DNA of 64,000 bases, from positions 1 through 64,000 of the forward strand of contig NZ_FXBA01000010.1 in assembly GCF_900177705.1 (NCBI RefSeq). Reading direction: 5' to 3'. Both the position numbers and the translations under genes were made by a program. Below, piece by piece: positions 37,140-45,011 of this stretch. How positions within the stretch are numbered: position 1 is the stretch's first letter; the number at the start of each line of letters is the position of its first letter. The notes under the pieces are model-generated. The model was not told the DNA's origin, did no database searches, and saw nothing but the letters and a program-made list of their open reading frames with translations. The stretch comes from Fibrobacter sp. UWB15. GTDB lineage: Bacteria; Fibrobacterota; Fibrobacteria; Fibrobacterales; Fibrobacteraceae.

Positions 37140-39722
37140 ATGTGTACAGCAGTCAATTATCTCCACGCATTGGAGAAAGAAATCGAACTCCGTCTAAACG
37201 GATACCAAACATGCGTAGCCGTTCCTGATTACATCGGTCCAAAGGAATACACCGACGAATCTGGAACACACTACAAATATGTTTATGAAATAAAAGAATC
37301 GGACCGCACAAACGCTTCATTCGAAGATATCAGCCGTTCCTTCGAAAAGGCAATAGAGTGTTACCAGGTCCCAGAGCAGGAAGTTCCCAAGGCTCAGTTA
37401 CTTCCAGAAAACCTGTTAAGTATTTTCACCAGCGAGGTTCAATTTGATTCCATAACGAAAAAGAAACGATTTTTCATCGTTCTGGATAAAAAAATCAAGG
37501 ACAAGCATCTTCTATGCCTTCCGCCCAGCACAATCCAAATCGCGGCCGAAATATCGGTAATGGAACATGTTAGCGGAATACGCGCCAATTTAAGCGAAAT
37601 CGTCCGTAACGAAGTCGCTTCGTTTGAAGAAAGACACGCTATTCCCAAAGTCATTCCATCTGCATTGCAATCCCTTTTACAGACAGAAAATATGCAGTTA
37701 CCAACGTTTGAGCCTCAAATTTTGGAAGATGGCGAATATGAGATTCTAAAGGACAACAAACGTTCCGGCAATAAAGAGCAGCGTCAATTTGTGTGTAACG
37801 TTCTGTCAACACCTGATTACACGATTAAAGAGGGACCTGCAGGTTCGGGAAAAACAACATCCATTTTGGAAACAATTATCCAGTTGGTAAAAAAGGGGAA
37901 ACGTATTTTACTGGTCGCCTCTACCAATGTGGCCGTTGACAACATCCTTGAACGCTTGAAGGTGCATTTGGACAAAGCCTGCGTGATGCGCTACGGCGAT
38001 AACGATAATGACAGAATTAGCCCAGACGGTAAGAAATTCATTCTTGGAAAGAATTTCTCCAAAACTGAGGCCAAAGCCCTTCAAAACCGTATCCAAAACA
38101 AACCAGAAGATAATCGTACTGCAGAGCAGCAATTCTTACTGGATAACTGCGATCCCAAAGATAACGAGATGTTTTACAACATCATCCAAGAAAACGTCCC
38201 AATTGTAGCGGGCACTACTTTTGGAGCGGCGCTTGCAGAAATGGAAAAACTTCGCTCAAAAGGCCAAACAGAAGCTCCCTTTGACTACATGGTTCTTGAT
38301 GAAGCTTCCAAGACAACTGTTCAGGAATTTCTGGTACCGGCAGTTCTTTGTAAGCACTGGATTATTGTTGGTGACATCAAGCAGTTATCTCCTTATGTAA
38401 ACGATGATGATATTGCCGAAAATCTTCAGATTTGCTATCCGGAGGATGTCGATAAACGAAATGAATATACCGTCGCATCGGATTCTCTGCTAGCCTCATC
38501 GGGGAAAGGTTTCCGTCAAACAGTGGTTCTTGTGGAGAAGGAAAACGAAAAAGACTCCTACTTGCCTTATCTATACCGCAAATACGCCAAGGAAAACGAC
38601 ATCCTCTTCGCCGATGCGGATAAACAGGAGGACATTGAAATTCTTCCCTACGCAACGATTATTGTCGGCTCCTTAAAAGCGTTTGAGAATCACCGCGATA
38701 CACTCTCTCTTCGCATTACAACAGTGCGCCCAGCCCGTGACAAGAAAAGTGGACATATTCTGAACGAAGAAAAAATGCAAGAATGGGTAAGCATAGCCCG
38801 CTATAATCGCGAAGTCCTTTTTGAACGCTATGATGAAAACAAACCGAAGGAATGGCATAATGAAGTAGCGTGGCGTCTTATCCGCATGTTTGAACAGCGC
38901 GACAACAAGGTGAATGCAGACCGCAGTACTATAGCCCGCCTACAAGAGGAAATCGATAAACTGATTCCCATTAGCGACAAGGAAAACTGCAAAAAGAACC
39001 TGCATATTTTTGAGCAGATTTACCTTCCTTCTTGCATGGAGCTGTTGCTCAAGGGATACGGCGAATACAAGGACTTGGCCCTATTCCGCGGCATTCCCAA
39101 GGAAATGCTGGACCAACGCCGCATACAGCTTTCATTTCAGCACCGTTGCCATATGGATATCGCAAAACTAGCCTCCGACGAGTTTTACGATGGAAAGGCT
39201 ATGCGTTCAGAACACATGAAAGGTGAGCGCGAGTGGGATTACCACCGCTTTGGAAATAAGCACAACCACTGGGAAAACATCAAGGGCCGCTGCGACCACA
39301 AGAACCGCAACAAAGCTGAACAGATATGGATTAAAAAAGAACTTGAAAAGTTCCGTGATTTCGCTAAAGCAAAGCCAAATAAAAAAGGAAAGTGGTCTGT
39401 AGCAGTGCTATCGTTCTATAAAGAACAGGCAGAAGAACTGAAAAAAATCTGCCAGTGCGTATTCAAGGACAGCGGTAAGTTCGTCACCTACAGCGCAGGC
39501 TCCGTTGATTCTTTCCAGGGCCACGAAGCCGACATCGTATTCCTTAGCTACAGCAACCAATGTCCCACCTGTTTTATAGGCGCACCAAACCGCCTAAACG
39601 TAGCAATCACTCGTGCCCGCTACATGATGGTTCATGTAGGCAACTGGCGCGCGATGAGCAAGGGGCAAGGCGCTCTCGGACGTATCGTCCAAAAACTCAA
39701 AAATGTAACCCACAACCTCTAA
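37140..39722 (+). CDS. UPF1-like superfamily 1 helicase
   Basis: An 860-residue protein from ATG 37140, preceded by the near-ideal site AAAGGAGGAAC. The N-terminal 230 residues are unassigned. Motif I is EGPAGSGKTT (Lys238), motif Ia LLVASTNVAVDN, motif II MVLDEAS (Asp387), motif III VGDIKQLSP, then LSFQHRCH and, near the end, GSVDSFQGHEADIVFLSYS with NRLNVAITRARYMMVHVGN. These are hallmarks of the UPF1/DNA2-like SF1B group acting on nucleic acid. An open frame continues upstream without stop to 37023. The winged-helix gene follows 20 bases later. A defence role is inference. Confidence 0.85.
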   Translation: MCTAVNYLHALEKEIELRLNGYQTCVAVPDYIGPKEYTDESGTHYKYVYEIKESDRTNASFEDISRSFEKAIECYQVPEQEVPKAQLLPENLLSIFTSEVQFDSITKKKRFFIVLDKKIKDKHLLCLPPSTIQIAAEISVMEHVSGIRANLSEIVRNEVASFEERHAIPKVIPSALQSLLQTENMQLPTFEPQILEDGEYEILKDNKRSGNKEQRQFVCNVLSTPDYTIKEGPAGSGKTTSILETIIQLVKKGKRILLVASTNVAVDNILERLKVHLDKACVMRYGDNDNDRISPDGKKFILGKNFSKTEAKALQNRIQNKPEDNRTAEQQFLLDNCDPKDNEMFYNIIQENVPIVAGTTFGAALAEMEKLRSKGQTEAPFDYMVLDEASKTTVQEFLVPAVLCKHWIIVGDIKQLSPYVNDDDIAENLQICYPEDVDKRNEYTVASDSLLASSGKGFRQTVVLVEKENEKDSYLPYLYRKYAKENDILFADADKQEDIEILPYATIIVGSLKAFENHRDTLSLRITTVRPARDKKSGHILNEEKMQEWVSIARYNREVLFERYDENKPKEWHNEVAWRLIRMFEQRDNKVNADRSTIARLQEEIDKLIPISDKENCKKNLHIFEQIYLPSCMELLLKGYGEYKDLALFRGIPKEMLDQRRIQLSFQHRCHMDIAKLASDEFYDGKAMRSEHMKGEREWDYHRFGNKHNHWENIKGRCDHKNRNKAEQIWIKKELEKFRDFAKAKPNKKGKWSVAVLSFYKEQAEELKKICQCVFKDSGKFVTYSAGSVDSFQGHEADIVFLSYSNQCPTCFIGAPNRLNVAITRARYMMVHVGNWRAMSKGQGALGRIVQKLKNVTHNL

Positions 39723-39742
39723 CCATAAACAAGGAGACAACC

Positions 39743-40438
39743 ATGATTCTCGACATCACCAATATCGTCAATTCCAATATCACCTACCGCATTGTAACGG
39801 GAGAAATCCAGTCCTTGCGTCCCAATCCGTGGATACGCGGTTTCCTGATGTACATTCAGGAACATCCGCAAGCAAACGAGCAGGATATCTGCCGCGAAAT
39901 GTTCTGCGACAATGGGAAAGCCCGCTTAAGCGCCGTGAAAAACATCCTTTTCTTTTTCAAGCAGAGTGGCCTTATTTGCTATGACAAGATAAATGGCTAC
40001 GAACTTACTCAGGAAGGCCTTAAAGCGTTTGAATCTAGCGAGATATGGCAAGGTCTCAAGGGCGCTTTTGCGGTTACCTTGTGGACCCCTGATTCTGGAT
40101 TTGCCCCGTTTTTGCTGAATATTCAGCCAGTACCCGACCACTGGTATGATAAGGGTTCACATCCGATTGAAGACATGTCTGAGATATACGGCAAGGATAT
40201 GCAAAATGTTAAACTGTGCTCTGATAAGGTGAAACTAGTCAAAATCGGTGAGATGATGCGTCAAACATACATCCAGACCGATTTCAAGGCGAAGCTTAAT
40301 CCCATAAATGGCGATGTCACCATAAAGGGAACGCCTGATTCTAAAAGCAATCTCAAATCATACGACGTCCACTTCAAACTCGGCAAGGAGATGCTTGAAT
40401 CGCTATGCGCCGATAATGAAGACGACGACGCTGCATAA
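39743..40438 (+). CDS. Winged-helix-like protein in the helicase operon
   Basis: A 231-residue protein with AAGGAG seven bases before ATG 39743. The N-terminal third (about residues 28-95: RGFLMYIQEHPQANEQDIC, then LSAVKNILFFFKQSGLICYD and GYELTQEGLKAF) reads like a winged helix. The rest is unassigned and ends in an acidic NEDDDAA tail. There is no signal or membrane segment. Twenty bases from the helicase stop, it is surely cotranscribed. It could regulate the locus or direct the helicase to DNA, but neither is shown. Confidence 0.7.
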   Translation: MILDITNIVNSNITYRIVTGEIQSLRPNPWIRGFLMYIQEHPQANEQDICREMFCDNGKARLSAVKNILFFFKQSGLICYDKINGYELTQEGLKAFESSEIWQGLKGAFAVTLWTPDSGFAPFLLNIQPVPDHWYDKGSHPIEDMSEIYGKDMQNVKLCSDKVKLVKIGEMMRQTYIQTDFKAKLNPINGDVTIKGTPDSKSNLKSYDVHFKLGKEMLESLCADNEDDDAA

Positions 40439-40464
40439 CACAAACAACCAACAAGGAGACTCTT

Positions 40465-40614
40465 ATGTCTAAACTCTCGCCGCGTGACAATCACGCAAAC
40501 CAACATAACGCCAACAAGGGCACGAGCGGTTTCAACAAACAGTACTTAGCTGTTCATAAAAACCGTTCTATTCAGATGAATCCAACCAGTAAACTATACA
40601 AGGGAGGCAAATAA
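40465..40614 (+). CDS. Small Asn/His/Lys-rich protein B (49 aa)
   Basis: A 49-residue frame with AAGGAG seven bases before ATG 40465, in the same AACAAGGAGAC context as the preceding gene. It starts MSKLSPRDNHANQHNANKG and ends MNPTSKLYKGGK, resembling small protein A at 36419 in both the DNHANQ block and the NPxxKLYxGGK terminus. Basic and polar, with no cysteine or hydrophobic segment. A terminator lies 20 bases downstream, so it is the last gene of the operon. Function is unknown. Confidence 0.65.
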   Translation: MSKLSPRDNHANQHNANKGTSGFNKQYLAVHKNRSIQMNPTSKLYKGGK

Positions 40615-40634
40615 GTAATTCTTAATTGTTCTTT

Positions 40635-40665
40635 ACTCCTCAGGATTTCATCTTGAGGAGTTTTT
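40635..40665. terminator. Terminator between the helicase operon and the Cys-rich operon
   Basis: ACTCCTCAGGAT (40635-40646) pairs with ATCTTGAGGAGT (40650-40661) with one G-U pair, followed by TTTTAT on the plus strand. The opposing gene stops at 40664, so it can serve both sides. Confidence 0.85.
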
Positions 40666-41056
40666 ATTCTAGAGAACAGGAATTAAGTTTCTTTTCAGCA
40701 TCTTCGACATTGATTTTTTGCTTGCATTCCCATTCAACAATGTTTTTTGCGCAACTGTTTTCGTCGCTGCAATTTTGAACACAAGCAAGCATAAGTTTAT
40801 ATTCTATCAGAATATCATAGCGATTGCAGTCACGATATGCCTCATATCCAACTACTGCAGCTCCAGCTATGGCTGTTCCAATAGCCGCTGCCGTTTCCGG
40901 ATTATCTTTAATCCAGTTTTTTGCTTTAGAAAAAAATCCCTTCTTTTCTGGGCATGGGCACATTTGCACAGAATCCTGTTTTGAAGGGGTGGCTATTTTG
41001 CTGTCGGCAAAAGTTATTGCTCCCAGCAGGCAAATTGCAATGAATAATTTGTTCAT
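40664..41056 (-). CDS. Secreted or membrane protein with Cys-rich domain
   Basis: A 130-residue protein with a probable signal peptide (LFIAICLLGAITFADS), a Gly/Ala-rich hydrophobic stretch (about residues 55-72: AAAIGTAIAGAAVVGY) and a C-terminal cysteine-rich region. The pattern is EYKLMLACVQNCS, then C, IVEWECKQ, AEKKLNSC. The same pattern recurs in the protein at 42092, indicating a shared domain likely held by disulfides outside the cytoplasm. AGGAG precedes the ATG. It is last in a three-gene minus-strand set. Family not recognised. Confidence 0.65.
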   Translation of the reverse strand: MNKLFIAICLLGAITFADSKIATPSKQDSVQMCPCPEKKGFFSKAKNWIKDNPETAAAIGTAIAGAAVVGYEAYRDCNRYDILIEYKLMLACVQNCSDENSCAKNIVEWECKQKINVEDAEKKLNSCSLE

Positions 41057-41068
41057 TATTAGAATCTC

Positions 41069-42070
41069 CTAACAATCAAATTCATCCATGCCATTCTGGT
41101 CCTTAGATGGCTTAAACTTTCGTTCTTCAATTTCTTTTTTTACCGGTTGGATAACTTCAGAACGGAAAGTTCTATAAAAATCTTTTCCCATATTTTCAAT
41201 AATCCATTCGTCTGGCTTTATACGATTCTGCGAAGCGATGAAATTTTTAAGTTCTTTGAAAAATTCTATTGCTTTGGAATATCTAGATTTAATGGTTTTG
41301 AAATATTTGGCTTTATCCTCTTTTTTACATTTATTGTTTGCGCCAAGCCGGTCATTGCTTAAATCTTCATCGCTCTTAGGTCGATTTCTCCAATATTTTT
41401 TTTCTACACTACTTTCAAAATCAAAGAAATCATTCGCAATAGGGTCTTTCCCGTTTAGATTTAGTTTAATATCATTCTTTCTTTTTAACTTCTTTTCTGA
41501 CAAATCTTTTGGATGTGCCTTATAAAAATCAATCACCGCATCTCGATAATTGTAGCTCTTTTTTTGAAATTTAATCTTGTAAGCTTCAAACATGTCGTCA
41601 AGTTCGTTTCTGAGTCTGCGCCACGCCAACAGTTCATCCGTACAATCTTTTTCTGTAGAACAATCACTCTGGTGATTTTCGGCTTCTCTTTTTAATGGCT
41701 GTATGACTCCATTACTAAAACGACTAAAGAAATCTGATCCCATATTTTCAACAATCCATTGCTCTGACTTGGGGCAATCTAATGTTATGAGATAGTCTTT
41801 TAGCTGTGTGAAGAATTCAATGGCCTTGGGATACCTAGACGCATTTTTCCCAATTAGCTTGTCGTCATCAGGGGTTTCGCCATGCTTGGGGCGTCTTTTC
41901 CAATATTTTTTTTCTACGCTGTTTTTATAATCAAAATTGTCAGTGTTGAATTTGCTTTTGGGATTATTTAAATAGTATTCTTTTACAGCATCTGGATAGC
42001 TCATGCCTCGTGCTTTAAGCATGTCTTCAAGTTCATTTCGAAGCTTGCGCCATGTCAACAATTCATCCAT
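41069..42070 (-). CDS. Protein with two copies of an internal module
   Basis: A 333-residue polar, Lys/Asp-rich protein with no signal peptide. Two modules align: residues about 1-135 and 142-325 share DELLxWRxLRNELxDM, SVEKKYW, RYPKAIEFF/RYSKAIEFF, WIVENMG/WIIENMG and VIQPLK/VIQPVK. The second has a 30-40 residue insertion. Predicted mainly helical. I do not recognise the module. It lies between the two Cys-rich genes (gaps of 12 and 21 bases), so cotranscription is likely. The first start codon lacks a clear ribosome-binding site. Confidence 0.65.
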   Translation of the reverse strand: MDELLTWRKLRNELEDMLKARGMSYPDAVKEYYLNNPKSKFNTDNFDYKNSVEKKYWKRRPKHGETPDDDKLIGKNASRYPKAIEFFTQLKDYLITLDCPKSEQWIVENMGSDFFSRFSNGVIQPLKREAENHQSDCSTEKDCTDELLAWRRLRNELDDMFEAYKIKFQKKSYNYRDAVIDFYKAHPKDLSEKKLKRKNDIKLNLNGKDPIANDFFDFESSVEKKYWRNRPKSDEDLSNDRLGANNKCKKEDKAKYFKTIKSRYSKAIEFFKELKNFIASQNRIKPDEWIIENMGKDFYRTFRSEVIQPVKKEIEERKFKPSKDQNGMDEFDC

Positions 42071-42091
42071 ACTGCATTCGTAAAAAAGGTT

Positions 42092-42952
42092 CTATCTGTA
42101 ATAATAATTATTATCCCTTATCGGACAAGATTCCGCTCTTCGCTCGGCCTCATTATAAGTAATTCTTTCAGAGCATTCGAACAAACGGATTTCTTCTGAG
42201 CATCTCGATGTGTTCCCATCGCATGATTCTACGCATATATTCATAAGGTGATATTCTTGCTCTAGAGAGAAAAATGCGCAATGAGTTTCAACATTTTGTT
42301 GATAGGTTTTTGTTGAGTATCCACTTTGACTACGTTCTTTTTGCGTGTTGCACGCGCTTGTTTTTATATGATCAGCACAATAACCGACGACATTAGAGTG
42401 TTGATATTTGTTTTTATATATACAATCTTCCATCATGTTGTATTCTTGTTCTAGGGAATAAATTGCACAATGCTCGCTAGATGGTTTATAGAGTATTGCA
42501 TTTTTACTAGGACTTTTAGTATTGTGAACTCCAGAGACAATCCCTGCTGTCGCTATTGCAACTCCCGCTATAGCGCCAACGATTGTTGTTGTATGTTTTT
42601 GTTTGTTTTGATGATTTTTTTTAGAACGGTTTGTTTTTTCTTTAGAATTTGCTCCAACTTCCTTTTCTATTCGTTTGTTGATGGCTTCTTTTAGTTGGTT
42701 ACTTTTTTTCTGTACCGTTTCTATTGATTTGTTAACTTTTCTTTGGGCGGCAGATGCTCCGCGTAAGGCAGTCTCCTGTATAGACTCCTTGGTTTTGTTT
42801 GCGAGATCTTTAGTTCTTTTTAAAAGTTCCTCACGGCCCTCCTTTGTGGACAAACCACTATCATCTGCGATCTCTTTGGCCGCTTTGGCCACTTTTTGCC
42901 CTGCTTTTTGAGCTTGCTCTTTTAGATGATTGAGTATATCCTTTTTATTCAT
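42092..42952 (-). CDS. Coiled, single-membrane-span protein with duplicated Cys-rich domain
   Basis: A 286-residue protein. The N-terminal 120 residues are charged, helical and Ala/Lys/Glu-rich. One transmembrane segment (about 122-142: TTTIVGAIAGVAIATAGIV) follows. The exported-side part carries two related Cys-rich units, HCAIYSLEQEYNMMEDCIY and HCAFFSLEQEYHLMNICVES, the second followed by C, LFECSERI and AERRAESC exactly as in the protein at 40664. Topology suggests a cytoplasmic coiled part and an external disulfide domain. First gene of the minus-strand set. Function is unknown. Confidence 0.65.
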   Translation of the reverse strand: MNKKDILNHLKEQAQKAGQKVAKAAKEIADDSGLSTKEGREELLKRTKDLANKTKESIQETALRGASAAQRKVNKSIETVQKKSNQLKEAINKRIEKEVGANSKEKTNRSKKNHQNKQKHTTTIVGAIAGVAIATAGIVSGVHNTKSPSKNAILYKPSSEHCAIYSLEQEYNMMEDCIYKNKYQHSNVVGYCADHIKTSACNTQKERSQSGYSTKTYQQNVETHCAFFSLEQEYHLMNICVESCDGNTSRCSEEIRLFECSERITYNEAERRAESCPIRDNNYYYR

Positions 42953-43103
42953 AGACGACCTTGAATTCTAATATATAAGTTTTCTTAAAAATATGCAATT
43001 TATTCTAGGAAACCTTGTGATGAAAATCAAAGAGTCTGAAAGAGGATGCGTAGGCTGGCGGAAACCGTCTAGAAAGATATTTTCCAAACGACCAAGTAAA
43101 CCC

Positions 43104-43133
43104 CTCCCCGACCTTAGCGCTCGGGGAGTTTTT
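43104..43133. terminator. Bidirectional-looking hairpin next to the dxs stop
   Basis: CTCCCCGA (43104-43111) pairs with TCGGGGAG (43121-43128). T-rich sequence follows on the plus strand (TTTTTC), and a weaker GGTTT on the minus strand after dxs. It likely ends dxs, but the better T-run faces plus-strand transcripts, for which no gene is seen. Confidence 0.65.
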
Positions 43134-43151
43134 CAATTCCATTAGCCCGCC

Positions 43152-44900
43152 CTACTCCAGCGCCGATTTCACATCCTCCACAATCTGCTTGGGCGTGAGG
43201 CGGTTCTTTTCCATGAGTTCACCATAGGGAACCTTGTCGTAGAATTCCTTCTTGAGGCCTTTCACGAGTACGCGCATGTCGCTGTTGCCGTAGAAGCGGG
43301 CGATCTTTTCGCCAAAGCCACCATCGATGACGCCGTTTTCGAGGGTTACGACAACCTGGTGGTCGGCGCGCAGCCCGTCTAACACTTCGCAGTCGATGCC
43401 CGTGGCAAATCGCGGGTTGATGATGGTTGCGTCGATCTCCTGCTTGGCAAGTTCCGCGGCGACTTCTTCGGCGAGGCCATAGTAACTGCCGAGACCGATG
43501 AGCGCAACCTTGCTTCCGCGCTTGTCTACTTTGTATGTGTTCAACTTGGAGTAATCCTTGTCGAATGCAACATTCCTATGCGCGACTTCGTTCGGGATGC
43601 GGATGGCCATCGGGTGTTCTGTCTGGTCAATGGCATAATCCATCATGGCGATGGCTTCTTCGACGCAGGTGGGGCAGAGGTACACCAGGTTCGGGATGTT
43701 GCTCATCATCGCGATGTCGAAAATGCAGAGGTGCGTGGTGTCATTCATGCCGTCGGCGCCGGACATGGTAATGAGCAGTGTGGCCGGGTTATTGTTTGCG
43801 CACAGGTCCTGTGAGAGCTGGTCGTAGGTGCGCTGGATAAACGTGCTGTGCGTGCTGTACACGGGCTTTGCGCCGCCCTTCGCGAGTCCGGATGCGAGTG
43901 CGACGGCGTGCTCTTCGGCGATGCCCACGTCAATGAACTGCTTGCCCGCCGCTTTGCGCTGCTCGGCAAAGAAGCCGATGCCTGCAGGAACCGCGGAATG
44001 GATTACGACGACTTTCGGGTCGGCCTTGATTTTCTTCATCAGGTATTCGCCAAGGATTGCACCGTAAGATTCGCCGTTGCCCCAGTTCACGACACCGGTG
44101 GGAATGTCGAAGGGGGCGGCCCAGTGGAAACTTTCCTTCGCGTTTTCGGCGTAGCTGTAGCCTTTGCCCTTGAGCGTGTGAATATGCACGACCACGGGCT
44201 TTGTAGAATCCTTCACTTGCTTGAATGCGGCGATAAGCGATTCGATGTCGTTACCTTGTTCTACATACAGGTAGTCGAATCCGAGGCTCTTGAAGTAATT
44301 GTTTTCGCTCTTGCCCTTCGTTTTGCGGAGTTCCGCGAGGCTCCCGTAAAGGCCGCCATGGTTTTCGGCGATGGACATTTCGTTATCGTTCACCACCACG
44401 ATAAAGTTGGTGGCGTATTCGCCTGCGTTGTCGAGGCCTTCGAATGCTTCGCCCCCGCTCAGGGAACCGTCACCGATGACGGCGATGACGTTGCCCTTTT
44501 CGCCCTTGATATCGCGGGCGGTTGCAAGCCCGAGTGCAAGGCTCACGGAAGTCGAGGTGTGGCCAATCATGAAATGGTCGTGTTCGCTTTCGCAGGGTTC
44601 GGTGTAGCCCGTGACGCTCCAGTATTTTTCCGGATTCAGGAACGCTTCGGCGCGGCCTGTCAAAATCTTGTGCGTGTAGCTCTGGTGGCTTACATCGTAG
44701 ACAATCTTGTCTTTGGGCGATTCAAAAACGTAATGCAAGGCGATGGTTGCTTCTACAATGCCGAGGTTCGGGCCCAGGTGTCCGCCGCAATGTGAAATCT
44801 TGTTGATGAGGGCTGTGCGGATTTCTGCCGCGAGTGCCTTGAGGCTTTCTGTGTCCATCTTTTTCACATCAGCAGGGGATGCAATTTTTTCCATCAGCAT
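43152..44900 (-). CDS. dxs: 1-deoxy-D-xylulose-5-phosphate synthase (short form)
   Basis: A 582-residue thiamine-diphosphate enzyme making DXP from pyruvate and glyceraldehyde 3-phosphate for isoprenoids and thiamine. The ThDP motif GDGSLSGGEAFEGLDNAG ends with VVNDNEMSI, the transketolase catalytic Glu lies in DVGIAEEHAVALASGLA, and SHQSYTHKILTGR replaces the usual GHQ. It is about 40 residues shorter than typical DXS and may belong to a shorter DXS-like subgroup, so a related transketolase activity is not excluded. It stands alone between terminators. Confidence 0.82.
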   Translation of the reverse strand: MLMEKIASPADVKKMDTESLKALAAEIRTALINKISHCGGHLGPNLGIVEATIALHYVFESPKDKIVYDVSHQSYTHKILTGRAEAFLNPEKYWSVTGYTEPCESEHDHFMIGHTSTSVSLALGLATARDIKGEKGNVIAVIGDGSLSGGEAFEGLDNAGEYATNFIVVVNDNEMSIAENHGGLYGSLAELRKTKGKSENNYFKSLGFDYLYVEQGNDIESLIAAFKQVKDSTKPVVVHIHTLKGKGYSYAENAKESFHWAAPFDIPTGVVNWGNGESYGAILGEYLMKKIKADPKVVVIHSAVPAGIGFFAEQRKAAGKQFIDVGIAEEHAVALASGLAKGGAKPVYSTHSTFIQRTYDQLSQDLCANNNPATLLITMSGADGMNDTTHLCIFDIAMMSNIPNLVYLCPTCVEEAIAMMDYAIDQTEHPMAIRIPNEVAHRNVAFDKDYSKLNTYKVDKRGSKVALIGLGSYYGLAEEVAAELAKQEIDATIINPRFATGIDCEVLDGLRADHQVVVTLENGVIDGGFGEKIARFYGNSDMRVLVKGLKKEFYDKVPYGELMEKNRLTPKQIVEDVKSALE

Positions 44901-44929
44901 AAGTACCGCCTTTTTTTACCAAATATACA

Positions 44930-44955
44930 ACAAAAGGACGATTGCTCGTCCTTTA
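44930..44955 (-). terminator. Terminator of the 45.0 kb lipoprotein gene
   Basis: On the minus strand AAAGGACGA and TCGTCCTTT (44946-44954 with 44933-44941) pair perfectly around GCAA, followed by TTGTTG. It separates this gene from dxs. Confidence 0.75.
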
Positions 44956-45011
44956 AAAAGAAATTTTCTGGTTCTCGCAGGAAACAGGATGCCTTCGTGC
45001 TCACCCGCTAT

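Noticed and set aside
43020-43146. A 40-codon plus-strand ORF between the Cys-rich set and dxs
   Set aside because: It reads through the terminator hairpin at 43104-43133 and has no homology cue, so it is probably chance.
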